From Variovorax sp. MHTC-1 (lineage in GTDB: Bacteria; Pseudomonadota; Gammaproteobacteria; Burkholderiales; Burkholderiaceae_C), in the NCBI RefSeq assembly GCF_003984645.1, contig NZ_RWKI01000001.1:62001-126000 (forward strand): 64,000 bases of DNA, in the 5' to 3' direction. Below are positions 47,878 to 55,287 of the stretch, piece after piece. Every line of letters begins with the position of its first letter. The stretch's first letter is position 1. The translations under genes were made by a program, and so were the position numbers. Under the pieces are notes generated by a model that was given only the letters and a program-made list of their open reading frames with translations, was not told the DNA's origin and did no database searches.

Positions 47878-49185
47878 TCACTTGTAGTACCCGCCCTTTT
47901 TCATCTCGCGTTCGGCCGCCGTCTGCGAGGTCTTGAGCGCCTGGTCGACCGTGACCTTGCCCGACAGTGCCGCGCTCATCTGCTGGCCCACCGCCACGCC
48001 GATGGCCTGGAACTCGGGGATGGCCGCGTACTGCACGCCGGCATAGGGTGACTTCGGCAGCGTGCTGTCGGTCAGGTTGGCCGTGTCGATGGCTTTCTTC
48101 TCGGACTCGGCGAACTTGGCCACCTTCTGGAACTCGGGATTCGCATAGGTCGACTTGCGCGTGCCCGTAGGCACGGTAGCCCAGCCGTGTTCCTTGGCCA
48201 CCAGCTTGACGTAATCCTTGGAAGTCGCCCACTTGACGAAGGTCTGCGCCGCTTCGGACTTGGTCGAGCTGGCGGGAATCGCGAGGTTCCACGACCACAG
48301 CCAGTTCGCGCCCTTGGGCGTGACCGCGACCGGCGCCTGCGCGAAGGCCACCTTGTCGGCCACCTTCGACTGCTTCGGGTCGCTGATGAAGGACGCGGCG
48401 ATGGTCGCGTCCACCCACATGCCGCACTTGCCTTCGTTGAAGAGCGCAAGGTTCTCGTTGAAGCTGTTGGCCGAGGCGCCGGGCGGGCCGTAGGCCTTCA
48501 TGATGTCGACGTAGAAGGTGATCGCGTCCTTCCACGGCTTGGTGTCGATCTGCGGCTTCCAGCTCATGTCGAACCACTGGCCGCCATTGGTGTTGACCAG
48601 GGTCGTGAGGAAAGCCATGTTGTCGCCCCAGCCCGGCTTGCCGCGCAGGCACATGCCGTAGACGCCGGCCTTCGGGTCGTGGATCTTGCCCGCCAGCTCC
48701 TTGACCTGTGTCCAGGTCGGCTGCTCCGGCATCTTGAATCCGACCTTGTCGGCCAGATCCTTGCGGTACATGAGCATCGAGCTTTCGCCGTAGAAGGGCG
48801 CTGCGTAGAGCTTCCCCTGGTAGGACAGGCCGTCGCGGATGGCCGGCAGCAAGTCGTCGGCGTCGTAGGCCGCATCGGTGGTGATCGGTTGAAGCCAACC
48901 CTTCTTCGACCATATCGGCGCTTCATAGAGGCCGATGGTCATGACGTCGAACTGGCCGCCCTTGGTCGCGATGTCGGTCGTGACGCGCTGGCGCAGCGTG
49001 CCCTCTTCGAGCGTGACCCATTTGAGCTTGATCTCGGGATACGCCTTCTCGAACACAGGCGTGAGCTTCTGCATCTCGATCATGTGGCCGTTGTTCACGG
49101 TGGCGATGACCAGTTCGGTCGCGGCGTGGGCGAGGCCGGCGCCCGCGAGCGCGAGCACCAGGCCCGCCTTCAGAAAACGCTTCAT
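47878..49185 (-). CDS. polyol ABC transporter substrate-binding protein (SmoE/MtlE type)
   Basis: 435 aa. A signal peptide (MKRFLKAGLVLALAGAGLAH, cleavage AHA-AT) is followed by a type II binding fold: LVIATVNNGHMIEMQKLTPV, YPEIKLKWVTLEEGTLRQRV, FDVMTIGLYEAPIWSKKGWL. The wording MIEMQKLTPVFEKAYPEIKL is characteristic of sorbitol/mannitol receptors. ATG 49185 follows AAGGAG. It is the first gene of the polyol operon and so the promoter and regulator sites should lie just upstream. Confidence 0.94.
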   Translation of the reverse strand: MKRFLKAGLVLALAGAGLAHAATELVIATVNNGHMIEMQKLTPVFEKAYPEIKLKWVTLEEGTLRQRVTTDIATKGGQFDVMTIGLYEAPIWSKKGWLQPITTDAAYDADDLLPAIRDGLSYQGKLYAAPFYGESSMLMYRKDLADKVGFKMPEQPTWTQVKELAGKIHDPKAGVYGMCLRGKPGWGDNMAFLTTLVNTNGGQWFDMSWKPQIDTKPWKDAITFYVDIMKAYGPPGASANSFNENLALFNEGKCGMWVDATIAASFISDPKQSKVADKVAFAQAPVAVTPKGANWLWSWNLAIPASSTKSEAAQTFVKWATSKDYVKLVAKEHGWATVPTGTRKSTYANPEFQKVAKFAESEKKAIDTANLTDSTLPKSPYAGVQYAAIPEFQAIGVAVGQQMSAALSGKVTVDQALKTSQTAAEREMKKGGYYK

Positions 49186-49353
49186 GTATGTCTCCTTGTG
49201 GTCGGCGACGAGGCGATCGCCGTGCCCGGATTCTGGAGACTCTTGCTTGCGGAATTGGTACTCGCCACGCCGCTATCGATACTTGGATGCACCGATTGAT
49301 CAGTGACTTCCCTAATTTCGGCAAATAGGGATGGGTGCGGCGTTCAAGCGGGG
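49186..49353 (-). promoter_or_regulatory. polyol operon promoter region with near-perfect inverted repeat
   Basis: The 168 bp upstream of the binding-protein gene hold the operon promoter. CCTAATTT-CGGC-AAATAGG at 49311-49329 is a near-perfect inverted repeat about 125 bp before the ATG, and GAATTGGTACTCG and GATACTTGGATGC lie between it and the gene. These are plausible AraC-family half-sites. I could not place a convincing -35/-10 pair. Confidence 0.45.
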
Positions 49354-49590
49354 CTAAGGATCGACGATGCCTTCGGCTTGATCCTGCAGGGCTTTCTTCC
49401 CCTTGGCGGTGATGGCCAGCACTTGCGCCGGCTTGTGGCTCTCGCCGCAGGGCAGCGTTTCCGCCGGCGGAATGAAAGCGCTGACGAGTTCGGCGGCGCG
49501 CAGCACGCGCAGCTTGTCGATTTCGGCCGGTGCGTAGACCGTGTAGGGCAGCTTCTGGTCTGCAATGCGCCGAAGAAGTTCCATTGGCAC
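49354..49590 (-). CDS. hypothetical protein, 78 aa, winged-helix-like C-terminus
   Basis: GTG 49590 is favoured because AAGGAG lies five bases ahead; ATG 49584 is the alternative. The sequence is MELLRRIADQKLPYTVYAPA, then RVLRAAELVSAFIPPAE. The C-terminal segment (VLAITAKGKKALQDQ) resembles the wing/helix end of small winged-helix proteins. No certain family. It is followed by the polyol promoter region on the same strand. Confidence 0.6.
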   Translation of the reverse strand: MPMELLRRIADQKLPYTVYAPAEIDKLRVLRAAELVSAFIPPAETLPCGESHKPAQVLAITAKGKKALQDQAEGIVDP

Positions 49591-49606
49591 GGTGTCTCCT
49601 TTCGGG

Positions 49607-49843
49607 TCACGACATCTCGATCGTCGTTCGACTGTCCACCCATTTCATCGCTTGCTGCTCCGCGTGTCGCAGCGCTTCCGCCTCGGTTCTACAGAAGTCG
49701 GTGTCGCCGAGCAGGACAACCGTTTTTTCGCTCGGCCATCCCAGCTGGCGGATGAGCACCGGTCGAAACTGCGCGGGCTTCTCCTTCTCCGCGGTGCAGA
49801 GAAAGTGATAGCCCCGATAGACGAACACGACACTCCTTGGCAT
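49607..49843 (-). CDS. hypothetical protein, 78 aa
   Basis: ATG 49843. The sequence includes VVFVYRGYHFLCTAEKEKPA and LRHAEQQAMKWVDSR; it is soluble and mixed alpha/beta, with two Cys. It lies 16 bp upstream of the 49354-49590 gene on the same strand and 35 bp from a DUF3606 gene, so the three may form a small stress-type transcription unit. Function unknown. Confidence 0.6.
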   Translation of the reverse strand: MPRSVVFVYRGYHFLCTAEKEKPAQFRPVLIRQLGWPSEKTVVLLGDTDFCRTEAEALRHAEQQAMKWVDSRTTIEMS

Positions 49844-49878
49844 GGCGCGCTCCGCGCGGCGGATTTTCCACCTTTCCT

Positions 49879-50055
49879 CTACTTCCCGAGATAGTTACGC
49901 ACCGCCTGCGCCGAAGTGCCTGCAGCGGCGACGGCCGCCCGGAGCTGGGCCTCGGTCACTCCCAGTTCCTTGGTCCAGTACCGAAGCTCGTGGGTCTCGT
50001 TGACGTTCACGCGCGACCGGTCCTGCGGGCCGCGATTGCTCAAGTCATCTGCCAT
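49879..50055 (-). CDS. DUF3606 domain protein, 58 aa (copy 1)
   Basis: The frame reads MADDLSNRGPQDRSRVNVNE, THELRYWTKELGVTEAQLRA, then AVAAAGTSAQAVRNYLGK. The DUF3606 pattern is recognised by the GPQDRxRVNVxExxExxYW start and the LGVTxxxLxxAVxxVG helix. Function is unknown. It is closely related to the second copy at 52234-52413. Upstream 264 bp to 50319 contain no supported gene and presumably hold its promoter and that of the divergent gene. Confidence 0.8.
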   Translation of the reverse strand: MADDLSNRGPQDRSRVNVNETHELRYWTKELGVTEAQLRAAVAAAGTSAQAVRNYLGK

Positions 50056-50319
50056 CTGCGCGTCTCCTGAGTCTGAATGTGGCCCCAGTGTCGCGCGGCG
50101 CGTGCCGGCGAGCGCCGGACGTGGCCGCGATCAAGTGCGGGAATCCGGCTGACATCCGGCGCGGACGGAACAGTTCAAACTCGCCCCCTCTGGCCGGCAG
50201 GACGGAATGCACATCGTGTGCCTTTATTTGGGGCAAAAGAATGCGCTGAACACGGTAGTGAGACACCATCGTGACTGTCCGATCGCAACACGCAATCGCT
50301 CCAAAGGATCTGTATCACC

Positions 50320-50670
50320 ATGGCTCTGCCGAACATCGCGCCAGTACGTAAAACTGCCTACAAGCCGATCGCTTTCCGGCCGGCGCATGCGCCGCGGCCG
50401 TTTCGGCGCGGGGACCTGGCGCTGGTGCTGGGCGGCGGCGACTCGTCGCTCGTTGGGCAGATGGTGGTCGTCTGCATGTCCGACCGCGGCAACGATGGTC
50501 GCGACCCGGAAATCGGCGTCCGATTCACCCGCGGAAGCAGCGGCCACGTGCGCGCCAGCAGCCTGCAATTGATCGCTGCGGTGGATGGGCACGAGTACGG
50601 CCCGGCTTGCGACGATCTTCTCAGCTTCATCGACGGCTGTGGCCCCGTAGGCCTGGCGGATTCGCAGTAA
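50320..50670 (+). CDS. hypothetical protein, 116 aa
   Basis: ATG 50320. The N-terminal segment is basic (RKTAYKPIAFRPAHAPRPFR) and the body contains GDLALVLGGGDSSLVGQMVV and GHVRASSLQLIAAVDGHEYG. The beta-rich, glycine-containing middle resembles a small SH3-like barrel, but that is only an impression. No signal or membrane segment. Unrecognised. Confidence 0.55.
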   Translation: MALPNIAPVRKTAYKPIAFRPAHAPRPFRRGDLALVLGGGDSSLVGQMVVVCMSDRGNDGRDPEIGVRFTRGSSGHVRASSLQLIAAVDGHEYGPACDDLLSFIDGCGPVGLADSQ

Positions 50671-50692
50671 CGGCCGCCACGGCGCTCGAGCA

Positions 50693-50881
50693 TCAGCGGG
50701 GTCGACTCTCGGATCGCAAGTCTCGAACCGCGGCTGCTTCCAGGTGCTCGCGTGCCCATGTCGCCATCGATTTGCGGGCGGCCGCTGCGGCCTCTGCGAA
50801 CAGCGCTTTTTCACGAGCGCTCACGCGCACCTGAAGCATCGCGAAGTTCCGCCGCTCGGATGAGGTGTTGGTGTTCTTCAT
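50693..50881 (-). CDS. small ribbon-helix-helix-like protein, 62 aa
   Basis: ATG 50881 is preferred to 50893. The core LQVRVSAREKALFAEAAAAA and RKSMATWAREHLEAAAVRDL has the strand-helix-helix layout of CopG/MobC or DUF1778-type DNA-binding proteins. No toxin gene is adjacent. It lies 22 bp from the convergent gene at 50320-50670 and just before the tRNA-Asn fragment. Confidence 0.55.
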   Translation of the reverse strand: MKNTNTSSERRNFAMLQVRVSAREKALFAEAAAAARKSMATWAREHLEAAAVRDLRSESRPR

Positions 50882-50964
50882 TGGCGCCAGCATGATTCAT
50901 GACGCGCCACGATCTGTAGGAAGCGACCGCTCGCGATGCGCGGCCATCTTCTATTGCGCGGCAA

Positions 50965-51003
50965 AAGAGAAAGGCCCTGCGACCGATTTGATAGCAGGGC
51001 CTT
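50965..51003 (-). terminator. terminator hairpin behind the tRNA-Asn fragment
   Basis: AAGGCCCTGC (50971-50980) and GCAGGGCCTT (50994-51003) form a perfect 10-bp stem; in the minus-strand transcript it is followed by TCTCTTTT. It sits at the same place relative to the tRNA 3' end as the functional terminator of the intact tRNA-Asn gene, so it appears to have been duplicated with it. Confidence 0.8.
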
Positions 51004-51023
51004 CGTGCCCGTGCGGCTTGTAG

Positions 51024-51065
51024 TGGCTCCTCGACCTGGGCTTGAACCAGGGGACCTCGGATTAG
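51024..51065 (-). pseudogene. 3' fragment of tRNA-Asn
   Basis: On the minus strand the fragment runs from the end of the anticodon loop (TAATCCG) through the variable region and T arm (CTGGTTCAAGCCCAG) to the acceptor and CCA (TCGAGGAGCCA). It matches the intact tRNA-Asn at 53178-53253 apart from a few changes, including one extra base. Everything 5' of the anticodon loop is missing. The following GCGGCTTGTAG in plus orientation is also shared by both loci. Confidence 0.85.
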
Positions 51066-51260
51066 CGGGTACCCGATCGGGTCGCCAGCCCGCATGGATG
51101 CTCGCTTCCCGCTTGCAGATGCCAAACAAATCCGCCGAAGAATTGCCCCTTTTTCTGCTTATTGCGCACTCCCGACAGCCACATGTCGCTGCAAGGCGCG
51201 CGTCGCGTCGCTGCTGACTCAGCGAACGCCGCGCGTCTGCCCGACCTGCAAGCTCGCGCT

Positions 51261-51878
51261 CTAGCTCTGAATCGAGGCGCGCAGCTCTGCGATTCGCTTC
51301 GGTGCCTTCGGACGCGCGTACATGCGCTCCATGTAGCCTGCCAACTGCGGATATCTATCCAGCAACTGGACTTCGTTGGCCCAATCGAGTGTGTACGCGA
51401 GCACGAAGTCAGCGACCGTGACGCTGTCGCCGACGACGAACCTGCGTTCCTGCATGTGCCTCTCCGAGACGTCCGCCATCCTGCGGAAATCCTCGCTTGC
51501 CAGGGGGATGTCGGCCGCCAGGCGCTGCTCCTCCGGGTAGAGGAATTCGTTCTTGGCGATGCGCCACAGCGGCTGCTCCAGTTCCGTGACCGTGAACAGC
51601 AGCCACTTGTTGACCTCCGCGCGTCCGCGCGCGTCCGTCGGCAGGAACTTCCCATACTTCTCGGCGAGATACAGCACGATCGCGGCCGACTCGGTCAGCA
51701 CGAAATCGCCGTCGACCAGCACCGGGAGCTTGGCGGCTGGATTGAGCTTCAGAAACTCGGGGCGAAGTGCCTCGCCGGCGAACACGTTCACGCTGATCGC
51801 TTCGAAGTCGACGCCGAGCTCCTGCAACGTCCAGCGCGCGCGGATCGAGCGGGTGAACGCATATTCATACAGCTTCAT
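51261..51878 (-). CDS. glutathione S-transferase family protein
   Basis: 205 aa. The N-terminal thioredoxin-like domain (MKLYEYAFTRSIRARWTLQE, KLNPAAKLPVLVDGDFVLTE followed by SAAIVLYLAEKYG) carries the cis-Pro and glutathione-binding E-S. The C-terminal helical domain includes FVVGDSVTVADFVLAYTLDW. Ser11 is the candidate activating residue. The substrate is unknown. It is the largest gene in the stretch between the tRNA-Asn fragment and the intact tRNA-Asn. Confidence 0.92.
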   Translation of the reverse strand: MKLYEYAFTRSIRARWTLQELGVDFEAISVNVFAGEALRPEFLKLNPAAKLPVLVDGDFVLTESAAIVLYLAEKYGKFLPTDARGRAEVNKWLLFTVTELEQPLWRIAKNEFLYPEEQRLAADIPLASEDFRRMADVSERHMQERRFVVGDSVTVADFVLAYTLDWANEVQLLDRYPQLAGYMERMYARPKAPKRIAELRASIQS

Positions 51879-52043
51879 CGCGATCTCCGTTCACAGCAAA
51901 GTAGTTGCTGAATACGCACTCGCCGTTCGGCCGAAACGCACTGCACACGAAGACCTGTGGAGAACGGCGCAGCCGAATGCGATCACGCGCGAGCGAGTCC
52001 GCACCGACAGCGCTAGGCGAAGGGGCCGAACGGGATCTCCGGA

Positions 52044-52226
52044 TTATCCTAAAGTCCTTGATGCGCAATGCCTCGGCGTTGCGTCCCCGGCGCCGATCGA
52101 CAGCCGCGCGTTCTTCGCCGCCGGCCTCGCTGGCGCCCGCTCCGCTGGAGCGGGGCGCCGCGTCTTGAGGGACGCGATCAGCCGGTCCCCGTCCGCCTCG
52201 AATTTCTTTTGCCTCTCGGTGGGCAT
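52044..52226 (-). CDS. small basic protein, 60 aa, coupled to DUF3606
   Basis: ATG 52226 lies 7 bp after the DUF3606 stop and the GAGG that overlaps that stop is a plausible ribosome site. The sequence MPTERQKKFEADGDRLIASL, then KTRRPAPAERAPARPAAKNA, is basic and Ala/Pro-rich, with no recognisable domain. Translational coupling suggests it is expressed with the DUF3606 protein. Confidence 0.5.
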   Translation of the reverse strand: MPTERQKKFEADGDRLIASLKTRRPAPAERAPARPAAKNARLSIGAGDATPRHCASRTLG

Positions 52227-52233
52227 TGCGGCC

Positions 52234-52413
52234 TCATTTCTTCTTCAGGTGCTCGCGAACCTTGTCGACTTGGTCGCCCACGGCCGCAACCGCCATGCGC
52301 AGCTGCTCCTCGTTGATGCCGAGCGACTTGGCCCAGTCCCTGACCTCGTAGTCTTCGCTCAGGTTGATGCGTTGGCGGTCTTGACCGCCCACCTTCGTCT
52401 TGTCGTCTGCCAT
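52234..52413 (-). CDS. DUF3606 domain protein, 59 aa (copy 2)
   Basis: ATG 52413 is preceded by AAAGGAG. The sequence MADDKTKVGGQDRQRINLSE, DYEVRDWAKSLGINEEQLRM, AVAAVGDQVDKVREHLKKK is clearly homologous to copy 1 at 49879-50055. The frame stays open upstream to 52614, but the strong ribosome site favours this short start. Function unknown. Confidence 0.8.
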   Translation of the reverse strand: MADDKTKVGGQDRQRINLSEDYEVRDWAKSLGINEEQLRMAVAAVGDQVDKVREHLKKK

Positions 52414-53120
52414 GTTGTCGTGCTCCTTTAGCCAATCCATGGGGTCGGGCTGCCAGCGCCGCTCGGCTGCCGACAGATCCTGAATCAGTTCGACGACAGC
52501 GAAGCGGGAATCCATGCAGGAAATTGGCGCATCCCGCTGCTGGCAGTCTTGTAGGCGCCCTCCGTTGCTGCTCGTCGTCTTCGGCGGACTAAGAGCGAAG
52601 CTGATCTCGGTCAACAGGAGTTTGTCGTACGACGACGCTTCGGTCCCGCGCGTATAGACTGTCGGCCTCTGGGCATGTACGACTCTTCTTCAACGTTCCC
52701 AGGGCGCACTGGATGCCCAAGGAATGCGTCCGTGGCGGGGTGGAAGGAGAGCGATCCGACATCGTGCTCGTGTGTGACAACAATCTGACCTCTGGCAACT
52801 ATCAGGCGCATGAGGCAACCGGCAGCAAGAAGTAGTTGCCCTGCCATCTTGACGCACCAGGAGCACCGCCGTGGCGAAGGTCTTGCAGCGTCTGGCGCTT
52901 GCCCGGCTCTGCCTCGCAATGGTGTCGGCATCCCTCGGTGCACCTTTGCTCGCCGCCGAGGTCGACAGGCCGTTATTTCCCGGCCTGTCTTCGGACCGCG
53001 GCCATCGTTGCCGCAGGCTTCTTCATCACGCGATCTGGTGCCGAAGCAGCGGCTCGAGCGCGAGCGGCCGTAGTCCGAAACACTGGATATTTGGCAATTG
53101 CCAAATAAGCGCCAAACAAG
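52414..53120. other. about 700 bp without a supported gene
   Basis: Lies between the second DUF3606 gene and the tRNA-Asn terminator. Several overlapping open frames exist on both strands, but none has a convincing ribosome site plus a plausible product. One plus-strand frame from 52871 starts like a signal peptide (ALARLCLAMVSASLGAPLLA) and then degenerates. The stretch probably includes decayed coding sequence. Confidence 0.4.
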
Positions 53121-53155
53121 TGAAAAAGCCCGCTATCGATTGGATAGCGGGCTTT
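53121..53155 (-). terminator. rho-independent terminator of tRNA-Asn
   Basis: A perfect 13-bp stem AAAGCCCGCTATC / GATAGCGGGCTTT with a 5-nt loop; in the minus-strand transcript the last arm runs into TTTTTCA. It begins 22 bp after the tRNA CCA end. Confidence 0.93.
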
Positions 53156-53177
53156 CCAGTGGCCTTGCGGCTTGTAG

Positions 53178-53253
53178 TGGCTCCTCGACCTGGGCTCGAA
53201 CCAGGGACCTACGGATTAACAGTCCGGCGCTCTACCGACTGAGCTATCGAGGA
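53178..53253 (-). tRNA. tRNA-Asn (anticodon GTT)
   Basis: A 76-nt cloverleaf with encoded CCA. Acceptor stem TCCTCGA pairs with TCGAGGA, the D arm is GCTCAGTCGGTAGAGC, the anticodon loop is CTGTTAA, and the T arm is CTGGTTCGAGCCCAG. The lowest anticodon-stem pair (positions 27-43) reads C-T, a mismatch where other bacteria have G-T or G-C. A strong terminator follows. A 3' fragment of the same tRNA lies 2.1 kb downstream in the same orientation. Confidence 0.96.
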
Positions 53254-53326
53254 ACAAGCCTCAAATTATAGCGTGCTTTTTGAGGCCTTCCGGCCGGGCC
53301 AGATCACACGAATCGCGATTCGCAAT

Positions 53327-54253
53327 TCATGGATGCGTGCCGGCCTCGACGGCAGCCATCAGCCGGGCCGCCGCGGCCTCGGGCGCCGGATCGGCCACCA
53401 AGGCACGCACCACCGCCACCGAACCGACGCCGGTGGCCAGCACCTCGGACAGGCGCGCTTCGTCGATGCCGCCGATACCTACCTGCGGATAGCCGCGCAG
53501 CAGCCGCGCATAGGCGCCGAGCCGCGCCACGCCCTGCGGCGCGGTCGCCATCTGCTTCAGGGTGGTCGGGTACACCGCGCCCATCGCGATGTAGCTCGGG
53601 CTCACGGCATCGGCGCGCAGCATCTCTGCGTAGCCATGGGTGCTGACGCCCAGGCGCACACCGGAGGCGCGGATCGTCTGCAGCTCCTGCGGCGTCAGCG
53701 CGTCCAGGTCTTCCTGGCCCAGGTGCAGGCCGTACGCCTTGGCCTCGATGGCGGCGCGCCAGTGGTCGTTGACGAAGAGCAGGGCGCCGGTGCCGCGCAC
53801 CGCTTCGACGGCCGCGTGCACTTCGCGCGCGACGGCTTCCGCGTCGTCGGACTTGAAGCGCAGCTGCACCGTCGGCACGCCGGCGCGCGCCATGCGGCCG
53901 ACCCAGGCGGCGTCGGGCAGCACCGCGTAGAGGCCCAGCTTCTGCGGGCAGGGAGGGAAGGCATTGCGGCGCTCCGCGGGTGGAAAGGGCAGCATGCCGA
54001 AGTCGGCCGGCAACTCGGGCCAGGCATGCGCATCGAAGCTGCCCGTGCGCTGCGTTTGCGCGCGCCAGGCGCGCGCCAGGCACTCGGCATCGACCTCGAT
54101 GAAGCCGAGCGCGGCGCACGCTGTCTTGGCGCCGCGATAGACGGCGTCTTCGGACGAGAAGGACGCGGGCGCCCGGGCCGTCTCGCCGAAGCGCGGCGCA
54201 TGCGTCGCGACGATGGCCTGGGCGATGTTTTGGGGGGCGGTGGTGTTGCTCAT
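53327..54253 (-). CDS. thiE: thiamine phosphate synthase with N-terminal extension
   Basis: 308 aa from ATG 54253; a GTG at 54265 would form a GTGA overlap with thiG and is also possible. The ThiE barrel occupies about residues 110-305: LGLYAVLPDAAWVGRMARAG, VQLRFKSDDAEAVAREVHAA, FVNDHWRAAIEAKAYGLHLG with the diphosphate-binding part, and GVSTHGYAEMLRADAVSPSY. The roughly 100 residues ahead (FGETARAPASFSSEDAVYRG onwards) are an extra domain I do not recognise; standard ThiE is about 210 aa. It joins thiazole and pyrimidine phosphates to thiamine phosphate. Confidence 0.9.
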   Translation of the reverse strand: MSNTTAPQNIAQAIVATHAPRFGETARAPASFSSEDAVYRGAKTACAALGFIEVDAECLARAWRAQTQRTGSFDAHAWPELPADFGMLPFPPAERRNAFPPCPQKLGLYAVLPDAAWVGRMARAGVPTVQLRFKSDDAEAVAREVHAAVEAVRGTGALLFVNDHWRAAIEAKAYGLHLGQEDLDALTPQELQTIRASGVRLGVSTHGYAEMLRADAVSPSYIAMGAVYPTTLKQMATAPQGVARLGAYARLLRGYPQVGIGGIDEARLSEVLATGVGSVAVVRALVADPAPEAAAARLMAAVEAGTHP

Positions 54254-54261
54254 GATGGGGA

Positions 54262-55080
54262 TCACTGCGATGCAGCGTGATGCCAGAACGGCGTGCCGAG
54301 CACCGGCGTGCTCGGCTGTGCGGATTCCTGTGCGGCCATCGCGCCCGCGAGGTGGGCGCTGCGGCCGGCCTGCACCGCATCGGCGAAGGCGCCGGCCATC
54401 GCGACCGGGTCCTGCGCCAGAGCGACTGCGGTGTTGAGCAGCACGCCGTCATAGCCCCATTCCATCACCTGGCAGGCATGCGAAGGCAGGCCGAGGCCGG
54501 CATCCACCAGCAGCGGCACGCTGAGCCGCTCGCGCAGCACCTGCAAGGCGTAGGGATTGACGGGGCCGCGGCCGGTGCCGATGGGCGCGGCCCAGGGCAT
54601 CACCGCCTGGCAGCCGACATCGACCAGGCGCCGGCACAGCACAAGGTCTTCAGTGCAGTAGGGCAGTACGTGGAAGCCGTCGCGGATCAGTTGCGATGCG
54701 GCGTCGACCAGATTCAGCGTGTCGGGCTGCAGCGTGTAGTCGTCGCCGATGAGCTCGAGCTTGATCCACGGCGTGTCGAAGAGCTCGCGCGCCATCTGCG
54801 CGGTGGCAATCACCTCCTGCACGCTGTGGCAGCCGGCCGTATTGGGCAGCACGGGCACATTGAGCCGCCGCAGCAGCTCCCAGAAACCGTTGTCGCTGCC
54901 TGCGCCGTTCGGCGTGGCCGTCTGGCGGCGCAGCGAAGCGGTCAGCATCGCCGGCTTCGCGCGCCGCACGGCCGCTTCGAGCACGTCGGGCGATGGGTAG
55001 CGCGAGGTGCCGAGCAGCATCCGGCTCTGGAAGGCCTGGCCGTAGAGCACCAGCGGGTCGTTGGATGGGGTTGTGGTCAT
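54262..55080 (-). CDS. thiG: thiazole synthase
   Basis: 272 aa. Family motifs are [60 protein letters not shown] with the active-site Lys, and [20 protein letters not shown]. It forms the thiazole moiety from deoxyxylulose phosphate, dehydroglycine and ThiS thiocarboxylate. It lies 9 bp after thiS in the thiOSGE operon. The C-terminus extends slightly beyond the usual end ([20 protein letters not shown]). Confidence 0.95.
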   Translation of the reverse strand: MTTTPSNDPLVLYGQAFQSRMLLGTSRYPSPDVLEAAVRRAKPAMLTASLRRQTATPNGAGSDNGFWELLRRLNVPVLPNTAGCHSVQEVIATAQMARELFDTPWIKLELIGDDYTLQPDTLNLVDAASQLIRDGFHVLPYCTEDLVLCRRLVDVGCQAVMPWAAPIGTGRGPVNPYALQVLRERLSVPLLVDAGLGLPSHACQVMEWGYDGVLLNTAVALAQDPVAMAGAFADAVQAGRSAHLAGAMAAQESAQPSTPVLGTPFWHHAASQ

Positions 55081-55089
55081 GGCTTTTCC

Positions 55090-55287
55090 TCAGCCGCCTG
55101 TGACGGGGCGGATCACTTCGATGCGGTCGTCGGGTTGCAAGGCGTGCGACGCGTAATTCGAACGCGGCACGAACTGGCGGTTCACCGCGGCCGCGAAGGG
55201 TGGCGTCGCGCGGATGAGGGCCAGCGCGTCAGCCAGAGTCGCGCCGCTCGGCAGCGTCTGCGGTGTGTCGTTGATCAGGATGTTCAT
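55090..55287 (-). CDS. thiS: sulfur carrier protein
   Basis: 65 aa, ubiquitin-like fold, MNILINDTPQTLPSGATLAD at the start and ending PVTGG; the terminal Gly-Gly is thiocarboxylated to donate sulfur to thiazole synthase. Its start overlaps the thiO stop by 4 bp (ATGA). Confidence 0.95.
   Translation of the reverse strand: MNILINDTPQTLPSGATLADALALIRATPPFAAAVNRQFVPRSNYASHALQPDDRIEVIRPVTGG

Noticed and set aside
50971..51250. Frames containing APRPGLEPG-type peptides near 51000 and 53190
   Set aside because: These arise from translating the tRNA-Asn T-arm/acceptor sequence or its fragment and are a well-known artefact, not a protein motif.
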